Shown here piece after piece: positions 14,573 through 25,625 of a stretch of DNA of 64,000 bases. This DNA is from Gibbula magus (taxonomy: Eukaryota > Mollusca > Gastropoda > Trochida > Trochidae). The stretch covers positions 66,524,420-66,588,419 of the forward strand of contig OW388289.1 of assembly GCA_936450465.1 (NCBI GenBank), given 5' to 3'. The number at the start of each line of letters is the position of its first letter. Position 1 is the stretch's first letter. The notes beneath the pieces were generated by a model. The model was not told where the DNA came from. It searched no databases and saw only the letters and a program-made list of their open reading frames with translations. Made by a program: the position numbers and the translations under genes.

Positions 14573-15370
14573 AAATAAATATATTCGTAGCTGATGTTTT
14601 GAAAAGGTTTCATTGCTACAAATATACAAATTTGCAACAATTAGAGCTGTACTATTTACGCGTATGAAGACACCAAATATTAGCCCCGCCTACAGCGTGT
14701 TCATCAGCTAATAAAAATGCACAACGACACTAGCCATGAACCTGACGTCATGGGGACGTGACTAAATGTGATATGACGTCACAAAATTAAGTTCATGCAG
14801 GTATGAACTGAATCTCTGTGACAGTGTTCAGCGAATAATATCCACGCAAAGCAATTGCTATTTATTTATTTACTTGTATACGCATCTCATGTTTCTGTAA
14901 TATAACTTTACTTTCTGTAAATAACAACGTATAATTAAACAGATAAACGAGTGTAACATTTCAATTAAAGAAAAATGTTACTGTCATATCTTTGTAAAAG
15001 TTTTAATCAAAATGGTGCACATTGAGTCACGCAAACCTGAATGAATTTTTAAATGTATATAATAGAAAAGATTATTGTAATTACAATTCGAAAAGAACTT
15101 ACATGTAAAAGACATATCAAATTTGTTTTATTCTAGATGGGCCTTCCAGGAACTTTTCATGTCTAGTATTATGATGAGATAAGTGCATTAAGGTTTATTG
15201 AATAGAGTAGTCAATCAGTAAGAACATTGCCGACTGATTTCAAATTGGAAATGATCTAGGCCGATGATAATGATGAACCGATGATAGTCTCAAAATACAT
15301 CAGTGTGTTCAAGTATAGGGTAACGGGTCACTGTGACATTGAACACATAAAACAAAATGTAGAACAATTG
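14573..15370. other. Unassigned DNA
   Basis: The first 240 bp may belong to the element suggested by the palindrome at 14,496 and its half-site near 14,800; it includes two TGACGTCA-type words around 14,735-14,780. The rest shows nothing supportable. Confidence 0.45.
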
Positions 15371-16160
15371 GATTTTCGCAATTCACCGTGTAAAACGTGA
15401 AGGATCGCAGAACGGAATCCTGGTCATCACAAGATATCTCAATGATCGTGAAGCATCATTACGATCGTGGCAAAATAGTTAACCTCCCTAATATTTTGCC
15501 ACGATTAAGCTGAGGAAATTGTGAACCGGTTATACTACGCAGTTGAGTGTGGCAAAGATCGTGTTGAAGCATGTGACAGAGCAATGAAGTGCAATATAGC
15601 GCGGTTGGATAATCGTAGGAGAACGTGATGAAGCGTGTAATGTTTTCCTTTTTGCCTAGGACCACTGGATGAACGGATGAAATGATACAAATATTGTAAT
15701 AATCGTGTTGAATACTTATTCTTTACCTCAATAGATGGTAATAAATATATATGGCTATTTACGAACGTCAAACACGTGAAAAAGTATGAGATATCGTAAC
15801 ATATACTCCTATATATCTGATACAACAACAGAATCCTAACAAATCGTTGGGGAATATTTACAGATATTCGTCGTATTGTGATGGATCGGATATCCATTTG
15901 TAGGAAAACGTATATGATTTGTGAGCGTAGAGAATTGAGACAAATCGTCAATAAAGGTAAAACTATACAAGAACGTGCTACGATTATGAGGGTCTACAAA
16001 AACAAATCGTAGTAATTGTGTTCATGGATTTAAAGCTGAGTTCATATTTGGAAGAATCGAAACGCAACATATACGCTATATTGCTGTGCAGTCGTGTTGA
16101 CCCTTACAACGACTATGGAAACTTCTGTTCTCCACAAAAACGATAAATCACGATGCTAGC
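15370..16160. repeat. ATCGT-rich block with hairpin
   Basis: The pentamer ATCGT or its complement ACGAT recurs about every 40-60 bp, far more often than elsewhere in the window (for example near 15,444, 15,464, 15,501, 15,557, 15,609, 15,702, 15,792 and 15,841). A hairpin with 14-bp perfect arms lies at 15,464-15,505 (ATCGTGGCAAAATA and its complement). On the minus strand the block holds a 138-codon ORF at 15,535-15,951 with no recognisable domain. I read it as a decayed short-period repeat rather than a gene. Confidence 0.5.
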
Positions 16161-16633
16161 GCCATCATGACGCTGCAACTCCACCACACCGTGTGTAGCA
16201 TTCCATTCCCCCATACGCCGGTACAATCGAGCTCTGCCATTATGGTGAGACAAAATCTGATCTCGTCGCTAAGGAGTTTATTTCAAACAAGAAATCAAGT
16301 GACAATAACAACTGTGTTTTTTTATATACGTTTAATGGCTTGTAGTATCAGTAATTAATTAGTGAGAATGTACAATCGAAACATCACGATGGCACTACAA
16401 ACGCCTTTTTCACATTTTATAAAACAATATTGTGAAATGAGTATTTGTAGTTTGTTACATTCAAACTCAACTCCTGATTGCAGTTCGCTATCGTTATCAG
16501 TTGTAATATAAAGTTACAAAACATTTGCTACTAATTTTTCAGCTAATGGCATTATTTAAAACTATGATAGCAAACTATTTAATACATATTACTCTACGTC
16601 GTTATAACTGCAATATTGCGATTTTAGCAACCG
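16161..16633. other. Unassigned DNA
   Basis: Nothing recognisable. Confidence 0.5.
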
Positions 16634-16950
16634 ATGCATGACTGTGAGTAAATAACATGCGTAAAACCCCCCGCGCAATGTATGAATGTATCCAGTTTGG
16701 CAATCATCATAACAGTGCGTGCTACAGTTTTCGCTGTACGGATAGGCAGACAGGCAGACATACAGATATTTTATTAAAATCTCGCCTCGCGAGCAACTAA
16801 ATACAGATATAATATTTACATTAAAGTACAGAGCCACCCAAAAATGTGTTATGAGAGACTACATACATAGAATTGCAATACAAATCGAATCAAATGAACC
16901 AGGTAAGACAATATTGTACAAGTAATCGTTATGAATAAGAAACATCCTGA
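16634..16950 (+). repeat. Direct duplication, unit 1
   Basis: This 317-bp unit begins near GCATGACTGTGAGTAAATAA and runs through CCCCCGCGCAATGTATGAAT, a GACAGGCAGACA stretch, GTACAGAGCCACCC and AAGAAACATCCTGA. It is repeated immediately downstream from 16,951, where the copy is interrupted by an insertion. The overlapping short minus-strand ORFs in both units are mutual copies and not evidence of a gene. Confidence 0.85.
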
Positions 16951-17115
16951 TGCATGTAAGTAAATAACATGCGTAAAATCCCCCGCGCAATGTATGAATG
17001 TATCCAATTTGGCAATCATCATAACAGTGCGTGCTACAGTTTTCGCTGTACGGATAGTCAGACAGGCAGACATACCTCGCGAGCAATAACATACAGATAT
17101 GATATTTACATTAAA

Positions 17116-17556
17116 TTATTAATTAACTATCAATATTATGGCACGTATACGGCATTTACGGCCTAGGCCATATGATTCGACAACTAGGCCAATACGGGGA
17201 AACTGGACCATTACGGGAAAACTGGGCCAATACGAGACAAACTGGGCCAATATGAGTCTGAGCATGCGCAGTTGCACATTTGGTGGAAGCCCAAAGCTGT
17301 CGCTTCACAACTTTGACCCATGCTATTTGTTCACCAATCTTGTTTATAATTATTATTTCAATATAAATGAGATGTCTAGTTTTGTGCAAATAGAATGAAA
17401 AGAAGTTTATTAATAAAATTGTCATTAATTAAGTATGTCCGTATTGAACGAGTTACAGGTCCTCGGTCCGTTGTATTGACCCTCGACTTCGTCTCGGGCC
17501 AATACAGCGGACCTCGGGCCTGTAACTGGGCCAATACGGAAATACTTAATTAATAA
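17116..17556. mobile_element. 441-bp foldback element with 7-bp target duplication
   Basis: Unit 1 of the surrounding duplication supplies the empty site (TTTACATTAAAGTACAGAG). The insert starts TTATTAATTAA and ends with the inverse, TTAATTAATAA. It is bounded by CATTAAA on the left (17,109-17,115) and CATTATA on the right (17,557-17,563), a 7-bp duplication with one mismatch. The interior has several GGGCCAATACG words and a long palindrome at 17,425-17,554. There is no coding capacity. Target length is near the 8 bp of hAT elements, but the superfamily is unproven. Confidence 0.8.
17425..17554. repeat. 130-bp palindrome inside the foldback element
   Basis: The arms run from TTAATTAAGTATGTCCGTAT inward through GTTACAGGTCCTCGGTCCG and back out through CGGACCTCGGGCCTGTAAC, with few mismatches around CGACTTCGTCTCG. 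It could form a very stable hairpin. It also forces spurious ORFs on both strands. Confidence 0.85.
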
Positions 17557-17714
17557 CATTATAGTACAGAGCCACCCAAAAATGTGTTATGAGAGACTAC
17601 ATACATAAAATTGCAATACAAATCACATGAACCAGGTAAGAAAATATTGTACAGGTAATCGTTATAAATAAGAAACATCCTGAGTGTGAAGTACAATAAA
17701 AAATGCAGTATATA

Positions 17715-18150
17715 AAAGACAAAAGACAAAAAAGCCATAAAATATATACATATTTGTAAATGGTAAACAACTATGATATAATAATAAATACTAATAATTA
17801 GTACAAGTAGTTAAAGTAGCTTTGCAGGTCTTGGTACAAATTTAAATCATTTACTGTGAGGAGAGAATAAAACCTGCTTTTTGTATATCGCTAAAATCAA
17901 AGAAGTTAGGACACTCTAAGACACACTGGGCGTACAGGTCACGTCTTTCATCTTCACATAGTGGACAATGTAGGTGGACAGGCGTGATCGTGTACCGTCC
18001 AGTCTCAATCTTCAAGGGGGCTACTCCACATTTGAACCTTGACAGGGCGCTTCTTTGACTTCTTTTTAAGTACACTTTTTACGTAGGATTCAGTGTCATA
18101 CGTGTTCTTGAAAGTACAATACGTGCGTAACTTGTTTCCTTGTCCTCCAT
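17715..18150 (-). pseudogene. 5'-truncated non-LTR retrotransposon (LINE) tail
   Basis: On the minus strand, 18,075-17,851 encodes a 74-residue segment resembling the C-terminal end of non-LTR retrotransposon polyproteins. It has RSALSRFKCGVAPLKIETGR followed by a CPLC motif and a downstream cysteine. In another frame just upstream (about 18,145-18,080) is GNKLRTYCTFKNTYDTESY, the expected preceding segment, so there is at least one frameshift. The minus-strand 3' end runs to about 17,715 and finishes in TTTTGTCTTTTGTC, a short tandem tail of the kind many LINEs carry. The RT and endonuclease domains are absent. It was probably a dead 5'-truncated insertion from the start. Confidence 0.75.
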
Positions 18151-18230
18151 TGGTGTTAGATACATTTGTATTTAATGTTCTCATCTTGATAAAACCTCAT
18201 TAAAAGCATCTTTCTTCGTACTAGAAACGT

Positions 18231-18258
18231 ACCCCACCCCCTCCCCCCCCCCTCCCCA
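18231..18258. repeat. C-rich low-complexity run
   Basis: Runs of CCCC, CCCCC and a longer C run separated by single bases. The opposite strand is G-rich and could in principle form a quadruplex. Confidence 0.85.
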
Positions 18259-20837
18259 TGGTATTTGAGATTTAGGGATGTAAAGTATATCATTTCCAGC
18301 TGGTTGAACTTGTTGATGATCCTGTATACTTATGTCTGCGTTGTTAGGGGCGAAACCTCGAAGGCCGAGGAAGAAGCGCATAGCTCTATTCTGTACTGTC
18401 TCTGTGTATGGCAGGTTTCATATATTCAATTACATTTTCTACATTAATTAAGACAAATCCATAGAAATGAAAATGCTATGCAACTGACAGAAGTACAGGA
18501 AGTTCAGAATACGAACCTGTTGAAATTATTCAAATGAATACATACAGTACTGTAGGTTTAATCATGTATTAAAGCAGTTCGAGAGTATACGCTGGTATAC
18601 ATGTGTGCTCTGATAGAGGATGAAGTCTCTTAAGGGGATACTTACCATCTGACAGTGCTGGAATATGTCGACGAAACGTGCTTCGTTTACTGTTCACTGA
18701 TAACTACACCGAGCTTGGATAAAACATGTCACCATGATGCGCCATTACGGCATCGTTGCTTGTGATACTCCGAGAGAATATGAGACGGAATGATAGTTCT
18801 AGCATTATCACCACTGCTACTTTGCTATGAACCTTTGACATAATAATTTTGCTTACAGTTGCCAACATGTCCTATACTTAGATTTGAGTATTTCAAAATC
18901 ATTTTCGAGCTGACATCAAATATTTTCTTGATACAATTTTACGATTGAATATCCATTTCTGTTAAGATATTGTTGTGTTATAGTTAACAAATGTTTATAA
19001 CAAAGAGAGATATTTCGTATGCATGCATACTTTCCCTGATACTATCCCGTGCGATGCGGTGCTGTGCTGCTCCAAGAAAGTCAATGTAATCCTGTCATTA
19101 ATCAATGTCTCCACCAAACGAAAGATAAAGGTCACTCTGACAACGAATACAGAAGTATTCCCATATCTGGCTGTTTGTTTAATTTCAAAGTCAATGGCTA
19201 TCTACAACAGAAAGGCCATATAACGATCACCTCATATAAAATATACACATATTACAATAAATATTACCACATCGGTAGTACTTTGATTGGTTACTTGGGA
19301 CAATAAGAGGCTCGAACATATTCTTTTAATTGGTTTGATTGTATCCTAATTGTTTATATTTACGTTAAAAAATATATTTGTTGACGTGTTCAACTTTGCT
19401 TGATAATATTGCTTTACAATTTGCGTAAATCTATGTTCCATCTTTATCAAAAATAACATTTCAGAGACCGATATTACACATTGTGAATACATTTAATTAT
19501 ATATCAGAAAAACATGGATACTTTTAAAGTGTCAGCTTTTCTCCAAGCAATTCATCTTGCCTATTATAAATACCACATTGATAGGCTTTTTGTGCTGCCT
19601 ATCATAGATCAAAATTTACTTTGTAGAGAAAAGATTTATTATCGATTTTAATGATAGTCAGTGCTAAAAGCATATTACTTTTATTTGTCAGCATTTTATA
19701 ATGCAGTTGCAAAAGTTTCAAATAATTAAGAGAAAATCACATTTAATGGAATCGCAAAAGCTCTAAATCATCCATTTAAAAGAGCGTTGATCACTTTCCC
19801 GTCATTTTCATTCTCAGGATGTTGAACATCTGACGTTTGTCTTTCTCGTAAAGAACATGTGTTAGCATGATTAATTCATGCAGGATCTAGATGTAATTTT
19901 GACGTATTTCTGTTTATAAAATACTGTTCACTTTTGACACGGAAAGGATGTTTAACTTTGTTGGTATTGTCGGTTATTGCTAGTATGATTACTACATCAA
20001 ATGAGGTTCGTAGACATTTTGTTAATTTCATGCCTTTGCTTCCGAAGATTGCGTCATTAAAGTTGAAGTGCATGTACGCTAGTGTAGTGTATCGTTGCAT
20101 GTTATTTTTAACTTTATAACGATCCTTATACAGTATTAACATATTCTGTCAACGTAACTTCCCCTTCCCTCAATATACACATCTAGTTATTATAAATTTT
20201 TAACTCATCAGGTCTATAAAGACAGACTGGCTGTAATGGACCGTCGTCTGTCCCTTCTTTGTCCGGTCACTGTTGACATGGTTGGCTTTTTCAAAAGTGT
20301 TCGTCATATGTGCGTCGTCAAACTTACTTACCTATCTTCGTACCGTTACGAGCATACGGTCGACACCAGCTTCCTACATGAAGTTTGATCCTGAGCGGTA
20401 CGTCAGTCATGTTAGTCTATTTATGAACTCACAACTGAAAGGGTAATGATTAGTAGTTATAAGAAGAACAGTACTATTCCTCAAGGTCGGTATTGCCTTC
20501 TAGATTGTGCTGCATAATTCCAAAAGGCGGAAGTCTGAACCTTACGAATGTAACGTTGCATTAACACTAGGAGTTTTCAAATATTGGTTTCAAACGACCT
20601 GTCATAGCAGTGTGAAAAACGATCTTGTAAGAGTATAATTAGAACGTCGTATATTTTTATTTAAATATAATAGTATTGTTAGGAAACCACTTATAATACA
20701 TGTATTCAGCATGCAGCTTTATTTCAAGATTGCAATAAAACATGTGTCAAGAGACATGTCTGATTACCGGCCCACTGAAAGGAAACACTCAGCGAAAATC
20801 CTCTCACTGCTTCTCCTATCTAACTTCACTTCACCAT
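18259..20837. other. Unassigned DNA, 2.6 kb
   Basis: No gene can be supported. An open stretch at 19,934-20,119 (plus) starts with a hydrophobic, signal-like run but lacks an in-frame ATG at its head and shows no splice or homology support. The rest is AT-rich DNA without features. Confidence 0.5.
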
Positions 20838-20985
20838 TCAAATTGTCACAAAATCAATGCCATCCAAATCTATTACATGAACTGTCGCTGTCCGCCTCCT
20901 TCCTGTGAAGTACTTGATGTGTTTGGAAGAGAGGCTATAGAATATCCATGTGTGTCTGAGATACTTCCAACTGTCGCCGGTAACA
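20838..20985 (-). CDS. Cassette copy 1, terminal exon (diverged)
   Basis: Most diverged copy of a family of exon-like segments. On the minus strand the frame GDSWKYLRHTWIFY... runs open to TGRRRTATVHVIDLDGIDF and a TGA at 20,838-20,840. Related segments lie at 36,833, 41,308, 46,206, 51,530 and 55,870. The motif IDL-GID is shared with the copies at 36.8-46.2 kb and also occurs, in another frame, after the stop of the 51.5-kb copy. I do not recognise the protein. Whether this copy is expressed cannot be judged, and no clear acceptor site is visible here. A plus-strand cysteine-rich ORF (20,742-20,993) overlaps it and is considered less likely. Confidence 0.3.
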
Positions 20986-21150
20986 TTAAATAATGTGCGT
21001 AATTTACATGGGAACAATATATACTATTATTTAAGTTATTAGTATAAATGTAGACCTATAGTATTTACTTAATTATCAAAACACATCCGACTGCAGCCAT
21101 GAGTAAACATATACTGTTATCCTGCGTTCAATGTCAGGATAACCTTATAT

Positions 21151-21351
21151 CTAATGGCATCGAGACAGAGATTCCTTTCGTAGCCAACATATTTTCTGTC
21201 TGAAGTCATTTGATTGCATTTCAGAGAAGACCAGAAGCTTTACGACATCAGTTTCTGTAACTCCAAATGTCGTGTTCCTTATCATTCGAGTTATTGGGAA
21301 GGAAACAAAGTTAGATGTATTTATTGTAAGATTGCAATATTGCAAGAACAA
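21151..21351 (-). CDS. Cassette copy 1, upstream exon candidate
   Basis: A minus-strand open frame ending in NTTFGVTETDVVKLL, VFSEMQSNDFRQKICW and a stop at 21,151. The key support is the match FS-x-x-QSNDF with the minus-strand frame at 37,665-37,838 (DFSGKQSNDFKFRW), although surrounding DNA has diverged. It lies about 170 bp upstream, in the sense of transcription, of the terminal exon at 20,838-20,985, the same order as in the other cassette copies. True exon limits are unknown. The opposite strand has an open frame with a plausible TTTCAG acceptor, so strand is not beyond doubt. Confidence 0.3.
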   Translation of the reverse strand: MFLQYCNLTINTSNFVSFPITRMIRNTTFGVTETDVVKLLVFSEMQSNDFRQKICWLRKESLSRCH

Positions 21352-21608
21352 ACAAACATGGAGAGGACTTCACTGCCAAGTTCCGACAACTCAACATCTA
21401 GAATTGTATAGTGATTTGCTTCTTTGTTTATTGATTTTAGTTTATCATTAGACAGGAATAGGTATCCCGTTACACACCGACTAAGATATCAGAACTGTGT
21501 CATAGATTTGAAACATAGCATTTCAACGAATAGACCTACATGTGAGGTGATCAGAATTCTAAGGCAATCCAATATTAAGATTCATATATACTTAATAAAT
21601 AGATATTA

Positions 21609-21746
21609 TTAACCAAGTGTGTTTCCGTATCATTAATATCATATTTTTGGAATAAAAATTGTATTATGCGAGCCTTTGGCGAGCATAATACATTATTTTT
21701 TATTCCAAATATATAATATTAATGATACGGAAACACACGAGGTTAA
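21609..21746. mobile_element. 138-bp foldback element
   Basis: Inverted arms of about 60 bp. The left starts TTAACCAAGTGTGTTTCCG and the right ends with CGGAAACACACGAGGTTAA, meeting near GCGAGCCTTTGGCGAGC. It has no coding capacity. It is a typical foldback/MITE shape; target duplication is not obvious. Confidence 0.8.
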
Positions 21747-23460
21747 CAATCTCTTTATCATATTATGTCATTATTAAAATAAGCGTTTTGTTGTGTAAAA
21801 GTGATAAGAGAATTGACCAAGTTTTAGTGAGTAATTTCATATACGGTACATCAAAGTGACGGTCACGACATCGGCTGTGAAGTGCCTAGAAATAGTTCTT
21901 AATCAAAACAATTTAAAAACACGATGTGCGCGATTCTTTAAAAAATTAACAATTGATCCTTGATTTCTTGTTCATGGAGATATTTTCAATCAGTTCATAA
22001 GCATCTATCTAATAATTAAAAAGCACTCATTCATAAATCACTTGCTCGTAGAACAAGGGAAGTAACTCTTATTTCAACGTTTTGGAAGCTGCGTTGCAGA
22101 GTTCATTCGGATTGCTGCATAACAGTATCTTTCACACTTTAACGGTAGAGAGATGGGGTTGTTTCTTTGGTTTATGACAATAAGGAACCTATTAATGTAT
22201 CTAATACCGTATGATCAGCCCTCAAGAACTGCCAAAAAGGCTAGTGCAATCGACGAGGCGCGTCGGTTGGCCACATCAAATTCATTTTGTACACAGGACA
22301 CTGCAGCTACATGCTGATGCTGTTAGTCAATAGCGCACTGAAGTTTTGAATGATTTTTGAAAACAAATCTACAAATATCTTTGACTTTGTTAAAACTATA
22401 ATTGCACTGTACCATATCAGATGATTTCGTGTTTTCGAATATCAATTCATTAAAGCGGAAATACGCGGGTAAACTCCCGGTTACGCTTTTCAATGATCCG
22501 TAAACAGTTTTAGGATTCGCATGGAAAGAGTGGAATTTTGCGAAAGTAGTTCGTGTATTTGACCTTTGACCTGTTTTGCATATTTATCAGATTTGGATAC
22601 CAAGTTTATCAGATTGCTTTATTGCATCGATAACATCCTCAATTATATGATAATAGATACCATAATTCCATACCACATCCTGCATCACGAGGCTCCATTA
22701 TCAGCCCGAGAACTTCAGTATATATTGGTGTCGAGGGATATAAACAACTCGGCAAAGGCAACTAAATTGTTACCAATTTTCCAATCCTTTTCATGTATTT
22801 GATATTCCTGTGCATTGCAAACAGGTAAACACAATGTCATTCATCTGGGTATACCACTACTTTAAATGCCTTGTCTCTTCAGTCACAGTGAGTGAGTGAA
22901 TTATTGTTTAACGCCACTTGGGCAATATAGCAGCCATTAGCGGCGAGAAATGTTATCAAATTATATTAAAATATTAATTAAAATAATAGCAAAATCATAC
23001 AAGAACGACATGAATGACGTAAAACACCAGCAACTTATCACAATTTTGTTAAAAGCTGATATAGAATATGTAACAATTATAGTTTATCAAAAAGGTTAAG
23101 TTAAGAAGTCTAACATTGTATGTTCACCGAATTGACTAAAAATTTGAGCAATTGAAATATTGGGGCAAAAACTTTTCCTGACATGTGCAGTGTCCCAACA
23201 CTCACAGAAAATGTGTTTCACTGTGAGGGGACACTTGCAGGGGATCTCCCCCATTTAAGAGACATGAGTGTGTTTCTTCAGTCACACATGGGTTGCTTAA
23301 CGTGCTATTTTAAAATGGTATCTTTGGTAGAATGTGTCACGTTTATGTTTAGAATTGATGAAATATGAACTTAAGTGAATAAATATGATATCCACAAAAT
23401 GGATCTTATTGGACTTTGACCAACACCTACTGTAAGAGGTCATACAAGTGTAGAAGCAAA
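21747..23460. other. Unassigned DNA with one mollusc-type repeat
   Basis: No coding sequence recognised. The segment at 22,888-22,950 is annotated separately. A 78-codon ORF at 22,566-22,802 has no recognisable domain. Confidence 0.5.
22888..22950 (+). repeat. Dispersed GTGAGTGAGTGAA..TTTAACGCC repeat
   Basis: Begins AGTGAGTGAGTGAATTATTG and continues TTTAACGCCACTTGGGCAAT, ATAGCAGCCATTAGCGGCGA. This layout (GTGAGTGAG, then an ACGCC word, then a GCAATAT word, then GGCGG) is familiar from repeats that are very abundant in gastropod and some bivalve genomes. It is the best single hint of a molluscan source, resting on memory rather than a search. Confidence 0.6.
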
Positions 23461-24131
23461 CACAGCTCACATAACCCCGCTTCCAAATATAGTTTGACAT
23501 AATTGAAAATAGGAAAGGCAAACATATGGGAATGACCAGCCTGTGTGTCACGTTCAATGAATATGGAATGTACAGTTCCAGAGATAACTGTTCAGTAATG
23601 TTTCCATGGAAACCGCCAAAATCAAATTCAGAAATAAATATAACCCTCAAAAGGCACACCAAAGCACCATGGATTACATGTGTATGGACTTTGGTGTAGC
23701 TGGAATGTATAGTTTGTTCCGCACAAAATGACTTCCTCACAGAGTCACTGTTTTGGTCATCTTTCCATAGAAACCGCCATAAATAAAATTCAGAAATCTG
23801 TCTAAACCTGGAAGGCACAACTACAGATCGTGGCTAACATGTGTAGCACGTTTGGTGAAGCTAGCATGTTTAGTTTGGGAGAATGCTCCGCACAAAATGA
23901 CTTCCTTACAGAGTCACTGTTTTGGTCATGCCTGCATTGAAACCGTAAAAAAAAAAATAATTCAGAAATCGGTCTAACCCTCAAAAGGCACACCTAGAAA
24001 TCATGGCTAACATGTGTTGCAAGTTTGATGAAGCTAGCATGTATATTTAGAAAAATATGCTCTGCATAATTTTTTGTGATGGAGGGACAGACAGATAAAC
24101 GTACATTCAAACAAACAAACCTGAAAAAACG
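23461..24131 (-). mobile_element. Internal-repeat element, copy in reverse orientation
   Basis: Built of three to four diverged units of about 161-173 bp (landmark AAGGCACA at 23,651, 23,812 and 23,985; AGAGTCACTG at 23,741 and 23,910). Each unit contains CCGCACAAAATGACTTCC, GAAACCGCC and GCTAGCATG words. The same units lie in the opposite orientation at 31,440-32,000. One end (CACAGCTCACATAACCCCGC, 23,461-23,480) is the complement of the GGGGTATGTGAGC end of the element at 26,093. The ORFs of 63 and 173 codons on the minus strand follow the repeat period and are not genes. Confidence 0.7.
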
Positions 24132-25625
24132 TGGTTTTGAGACACATTTGTTATTTAGCTTCTAGATGCATGCAATTATTATCATCCCTCGTGGATTATT
24201 ATCTTGCATTTCTGTAGGTATGTGTATAGTTTCTTTTATCGCGTAGTTTACCTTCAAGTTGTTATATTAAATACCCAAATCATACTATGTATAATTTAGA
24301 CACTAATTTTAATTCGTTACGTGAAATGTCAAGATTTATTTTACCGATTTAAATTAATTACACTGCGAGTCGGCTCAATTACATATACAGATAATTCAAT
24401 ACATCAGTTAAATGACAACATTTAGTCAGCAAAACGTCACGACAGAAGATGTTCATTGTATGCGAGATCCGATAGAAAAAATGACTGCTGACTGATACTA
24501 ATATGTCATAACCATCGAAGGATGTTCATGACAGACATTGACGAGGTCGGGGTCATTATTCCAGATATACCACCCTATAGGTTATATATATTGTGTTCAT
24601 CATACTCAAACTAGTAGTTTGTCTTACCGAGATAAAGCTTTAAATGTGTACAATATATGAAGAGAATACAATGATCGGATATTTAAGAATGTCAGTTTGT
24701 GTGTTTGCAATGGGAAATGAATGATGTCAAAGCCACATTCAAACTTGCTGAACGAGTTTGATTGGCAGTGAGGGACATCGTTCAGGTTTATTAAAGTTGA
24801 AAATGCATGGATCTTGGACACCTTCCCCCTACCCCCTTTAAAGTTGTGTATTTGTATCTGTCATCAGTAATTGTTGTCCTTGTTAAGTACATGTTCATCG
24901 TCATTACTTACGCATGTGTCCTTTTGCATGTCAATTATTAGCCTGCAATGCTATTTAATCGAATGTGCCCTGATACCATTATCACTGTTTCGAGTGTAAA
25001 ATGGAAAGAATGTCATCAAAATTACGTTGAAAAAAGGAATCTTTGATCTAGGGACTTAAAATTGTCCTTTGATGTATTACAGAAAATACAATTTACATGC
25101 AATTTTCAAACTTTAATTCCCCAAAAGATTTAAATTAAACGCCTACGTTGGATGACTGCGGATGTGACAAATAACAGGTTAAATATAACGCATAAAACTT
25201 AAAGATCACAGAATTCGTGACATGAAGCCAAACTAGTAATATTAAAGGATTCCATTATTTTATCTATTAGAAATGGGTACGCCATTAGGATATACGAGTT
25301 AGTCACGTCTGGTTAATTAACAGAACTTAGTCGGTACGGGTAAGGAATAGTTCAAGTTAAACCTTTTGAGAGATGTTATTGTGTAACTCAAGGTCATTAT
25401 TATATACCGATAACGCCTCAATTTCAGATTAATCACATAATAATTGAAAACATTTGTCCTTATTTAATGACAGAATAGTTTATTTTTATTTTGTTGAATT
25501 TTCTCTACTGGTGGTACATTTAATTTTTTACTATCGAAGTTCATTAAGTTCTATTCATAGTGTAAAGACAGAAATATCATAATGTCATTGATGATGGTTG
25601 AGTGGGCTTCTTAAATAAGATTAGG
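24132..25625. other. AT-rich non-coding DNA
   Basis: No gene or element ends recognised in this 1.5 kb. A short minus-strand ORF at 24,624-24,821 lacks features. Confidence 0.5.

Larger units (their letters stand above)
16951..17685 (+). repeat. Direct duplication, unit 2, interrupted
   Basis: Second copy of the unit at 16,634. Its left part is 16,951-17,115 and its right part 17,557-17,685; together they cover nearly the whole of unit 1, with a deletion of roughly 30 bp before CTCGCGAGCAA. Between the halves lies the insertion described at 17,116. Confidence 0.85.

Noticed and set aside
15535..15951. 138-codon minus-strand ORF as a gene
   Set aside because: It lies wholly within the ATCGT-rich repetitive block, has no recognisable domain and is rich in residues expected from the repeat.
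16589..17092. Repeated minus-strand ORFs (TAKTVARTVMMIAKLDTFIH and its duplicate) as a small gene family
   Set aside because: The two are copies within one tandem duplication, overlap in several frames, and have no motif or splice support.
19934..20119. Hydrophobic ORF resembling a signal peptide
   Set aside because: No ATG at the head of the hydrophobic stretch, no acceptor site, and no paralogue elsewhere in the window.
20742..20993. Plus-strand cysteine-rich ORF (CQETCLITG ... NCRCPPPSCE) as a small secreted protein
   Set aside because: The homologous plus frames at 36.8, 41.3 and 46.2 kb carry stops and lose the cysteines, whereas the minus-strand frame stays open in all copies. Kept only as an alternative reading.
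23297..23993. Minus-strand ORFs of 173 and 63 codons as genes
   Set aside because: They follow the roughly 170-bp repeat units of a mobile element, and their sequences repeat with it.
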